From an uncultured Chitinophagaceae bacterium (GTDB lineage: Bacteria; Bacteroidota; Bacteroidia; Chitinophagales; Chitinophagaceae): a DNA stretch of 64,000 nt. Positions 61,782 to 64,000 of the stretch are shown in pieces; the stretch's first letter is position 1; each line of letters begins with the position of its first letter. Position numbers and translations under genes: made by a program. A model generated the notes under the pieces. That model was not told the DNA's origin, made no database searches, and saw nothing but the letters and a program-made list of their open reading frames with translations. The stretch is taken from positions 62,001-126,000 of the forward strand of contig CAKZFX010000021.1 of the NCBI GenBank assembly GCA_936908745.1, in the 5' to 3' direction.

Positions 61782-63227
61782 ATGGAAGATCATTCGCTAT
61801 TAGCCAACTATCATATGCAGCACCGTGTCTGGGACGAAATGTTCAGTGAGCAAGGTATTCGTGACACCTACCGGCATTTTGTAACGGCCATACAAGGCAT
61901 TTCTGCCGAAGAAATGAACCATAAGGATGAACTGGCCAAGAAATTATTTATGAGCCAGGGCATCACGTTTACTGTATATAGCAGTGGCGAAGGCATTGAG
62001 AAAATTTTTCCCTTTGATATTATTCCCCGCATACTCGAAGCCGCCGAATGGAAACATATTGAAGAAGGTATTAAGCAGCGGCTGAAAGCATTGAATATTT
62101 TCCTGAAAGATATTTACAACCAGCAGTTCATTATCAAAGACGGTATTATCCCGGCCAAACTGATCTATTCCTGTCCCAACTTTGTGCGGCAGATGGTGAA
62201 CGTGGAAGTGCCATTTGATATTTACACGCATATTTCCGGTATTGACCTGATCCGTGACCACGACGGGACCTATTATGTACTGGAAGATAATTTACGCACG
62301 CCTTCGGGTGTATCGTATATGCTGGAAAACCGGAGCATTACTTACCGCATTTTTCCAGACCTGTTGCCAAAGAATAATGTGCGCAGCGTTAAAGACTACC
62401 CGGATCTATTGCTGAAAAATTTAATGGCGTTGTCCAATAAACAGAAAAGCAACCCGACCGTTGTACTGCTTACTCCCGGCATTTATAATTCTGCTTATTT
62501 CGAACATACCACGCTGGCAAGACTGATGGGTATTGAGCTGGTGGAAGGAAGTGACCTTGTGGTAGACAATCATAAAGTGTTTATGAAAACAACCACGGGG
62601 TTAAAACAAGTGGATGTTATTTACCGCCGGGTGGATGATGATTTTATTGATCCGTTGGTTTTTCGTCCTGACAGTATGCTCGGTGTTCCCGGTATTTATG
62701 GTGCTTACCGCACAGGCAATGTGACCATTGTAAATGCAATGGGCAATGGCGTGGCCGATGATAAAGCTGTTTATTCCTATGTGCCTGCGATGATACGTTA
62801 TTATTTAAACGAAGAGCCCATCCTGAAAAATGTGCCTACTTATCAATTAGCCATTCCTGAAAACAGGAAGCTGGTGTTTGAGAATATGGATAAGATGGTG
62901 ATCAAGAAAACAAATGAATCCGGTGGCTATGGTATGCTGATCGGCAGCGCTGCTACGGAGAAAGAGATGGAAGAATTTAAAGTCGCTATTCAAGACGATC
63001 CGCGGAGTTTTATTGCGCAACCCATTATCAGCCTTTCGTCTGCGCCTTGTTATATCAATGGTGTATTGCAGCCCCGTCGTGTTGACCTTCGCCCTTATGC
63101 ATTGTATGGTCCCGATGGTATTGATATTGTTCCCGGCGGGTTGACAAGGGTGGCGTTGAAAGAAGGTTCGCTGGTGGTCAATTCTTCACAAGGCGGAGGG
63201 AGTAAGGATACGTGGGTGTTGGGATAG
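61782..63227 (+). CDS. Circularly permuted type 2 ATP-grasp protein
   Basis: 481 residues, full length for the DUF404/DUF407 family. Seen: YIHISGIDLIRDHDGTYYVLEDN-type metal region (DLIRDHDGTYYVLEDNLRTP), VVLLTPGIYNSAYFEH, VIYRRVDDDFIDPL and GGYGMLIG. The family is thought to join peptides or amino acids and is linked to alpha-E and transglutaminase genes. An alpha-E gene follows but is separated by an inserted element. Confidence 0.88.
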   Translation: MEDHSLLANYHMQHRVWDEMFSEQGIRDTYRHFVTAIQGISAEEMNHKDELAKKLFMSQGITFTVYSSGEGIEKIFPFDIIPRILEAAEWKHIEEGIKQRLKALNIFLKDIYNQQFIIKDGIIPAKLIYSCPNFVRQMVNVEVPFDIYTHISGIDLIRDHDGTYYVLEDNLRTPSGVSYMLENRSITYRIFPDLLPKNNVRSVKDYPDLLLKNLMALSNKQKSNPTVVLLTPGIYNSAYFEHTTLARLMGIELVEGSDLVVDNHKVFMKTTTGLKQVDVIYRRVDDDFIDPLVFRPDSMLGVPGIYGAYRTGNVTIVNAMGNGVADDKAVYSYVPAMIRYYLNEEPILKNVPTYQLAIPENRKLVFENMDKMVIKKTNESGGYGMLIGSAATEKEMEEFKVAIQDDPRSFIAQPIISLSSAPCYINGVLQPRRVDLRPYALYGPDGIDIVPGGLTRVALKEGSLVVNSSQGGGSKDTWVLG

Positions 63228-63238
63228 CTGCGATCAAA

Positions 63239-63672
63239 GAGCTGTGAGCTATGAGCTTTTTAGCTGGAACTAAACAATCCGTATATGAGAAATTTTAAAG
63301 AACTAAAAATCTGGCAAAAAGGTGTTGAGATAGCTGTAAATAGTTATAAGCTGGTTGATAGTTTTCCGGTGACTGAAAAATATGCGTTGAGCCAGCAAAT
63401 AACAAGAGCATCCGTATCTATTCCGTCAAACATTGCCGAAGGCAGTAGCCGCAGCAGTGAAAAGGATTATGCACGGTTTCTTGAAATCTCATTAGGGTCA
63501 TCATTTGAAGTGGAAACACAATACCTGATTGCTCAAAAAGTAAATTTTGGTAACCAACTATTACTGAGTGATGGACTAAAAATGATTGACGAAGAACAAA
63601 AGATGTTGATGGCATTTATTAATAAACTAAAAAAATAATGTAGCGTGGCTCTCAGCTCATAGCTCTTAGCTC
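63239..63672. mobile_element. Small element with 19-bp terminal inverted repeats and one gene
   Basis: The left end (63239-63257) and the reverse complement of the right end (63654-63672) agree at 17 of 19 positions (GAGCTNNGAGCTATGAGCT). The only gene between them encodes a four-helix-bundle protein. It splits the ATP-grasp/alpha-E gene pair, which in related genomes is usually adjacent. No transposase is encoded and no target-site duplication is obvious. Confidence 0.55.
63285..63638 (+). CDS. Four-helix-bundle protein (23S rRNA intervening-sequence/Avd-like family)
   Basis: 117 residues, all-helical. NFKELKIWQKGVEIAVNSYKL, YALSQQITRASVSIPSNIAEG and SRSSEKDYARFLEISLGSS are the signature of the family first seen inside 23S rRNA intervening sequences and related to Avd of diversity-generating retroelements. 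The biochemical role is uncertain, perhaps nucleic-acid binding. It is the only gene in the inverted-repeat element. Confidence 0.85.
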   Translation: MRNFKELKIWQKGVEIAVNSYKLVDSFPVTEKYALSQQITRASVSIPSNIAEGSSRSSEKDYARFLEISLGSSFEVETQYLIAQKVNFGNQLLLSDGLKMIDEEQKMLMAFINKLKK

Positions 63673-63687
63673 ACCGCTTCTCTTATT

Positions 63688-64000
63688 ATGTTAAGCAGAG
63701 TAGCAGATTCCGTTTTTTGGATGGCCCGTTATATGGAGCGGACCAATGGTATGTTGCGCATCCTGCGCACGAATTATATTTCATCACAGGATGAGGTGAA
63801 GGATTTTAACTGGCAAACTTTATTATATAATTACAGCGATGCACCGGCAGAAGAGATACAGGCATTGGGCAATCATTCTATACGGATCCTATCGCATATT
63901 TTACTGGAAAAGAACAATGGAGCTTCTGTCATCAATAATATTACCCGTGCCAGGGAAAATGCAAGGGCGGTACAAGACCATATCACCAAAGAAGTATGGC
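63688..64000 (+). CDS. Alpha-E domain protein, 3' end outside window
   Basis: The frame is open from ATG 63688 to the window end (about 104 codons). MLSRVADSVFWMARYMERT is the start of alpha-E (DUF403) proteins, which accompany circularly permuted ATP-grasp genes in a conserved peptide-modification cluster. Its start is 15 nt after the right repeat of the inserted element. Confidence 0.88.
   Translation, partial: MLSRVADSVFWMARYMERTNGMLRILRTNYISSQDEVKDFNWQTLLYNYSDAPAEEIQALGNHSIRILSHILLEKNNGASVINNITRARENARAVQDHITKEVW

Overview
The window is chromosomal DNA from a member of the Bacteroidota, most likely the Chitinophagaceae. The main indicators are type IX secretion and gliding genes (porP/sprF-like, porV, gldJ), a protein with a type IX sorting tail, the Bacteroidota arginine operon with an N-acyl-ornithine carbamoyltransferase, bacillithiol synthesis (bshA), and promoters of the TTTG-N19/20-TAnnTTTG type. 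Most genes are intact housekeeping or envelope genes. No prophage, IS transposase, rRNA or CRISPR array was seen.

Layout. 1-5.6 kb (minus): a TPR protein, a stress protein, an OmpR-type two-component system and an acetyltransferase-nitrilase fusion. 5.8-9.5 kb: trmD, a fatty acid desaturase and adenine deaminase. 9.6-14 kb: a secreted type IX cargo protein and a four-gene LiaF-like/LytS/LytTR envelope-sensing operon. 14-20 kb: anmK, upp, a porP-like gene, a zinc-ribbon protein, DNA glycosylase, an EI24 protein and a methyltransferase. 20.8-30.7 kb: the arginine operon (GNAT-argG-argC-argD-argF'-argB-argE-[fic]-argH). It is preceded by an unlisted 41-codon ORF ending in an Arg/Pro cluster and followed by mutually exclusive hairpins, which looks like an arginine attenuator. 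30.7-47.2 kb is the accessory heart. It holds two paralogous modules, each a LytTR regulator plus a TPR sensor kinase, and each is divergent from an operon of exported proteins: lipocalins, RICIN lectins and an astacin protease in the first, a cholesterol-dependent-cytolysin-like protein in the second. Both divergent promoter regions carry a pair of 10-bp direct repeats exactly 20 bp apart with a shared consensus. 38.5-41.1 kb: an M28 peptidase and bshA lie between the modules. 47.2-64 kb: envC-like, DUF4292, dut, ispF, porV, gldJ, murF, a TauE permease, DUF983, tRNA-Ser(GGA), tatD, a deacetylase, gltX, an esterase, a B12-domain protein and a circularly permuted ATP-grasp/alpha-E operon interrupted by a small element bounded by inverted repeats.

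Several families of short degenerate repeats occur. Some abut stop codons (14.0, 20.3, 55.9 kb), one pair lies in frame inside ade and gltX, and one forms the terminal inverted repeats of the 63.2-63.7 kb element.

The genes fit a gliding, polymer-degrading or possibly predatory bacterium. The paired sensor/effector modules are the best candidate for an undescribed system. All functional assignments come from motif reading only; no database search was run.
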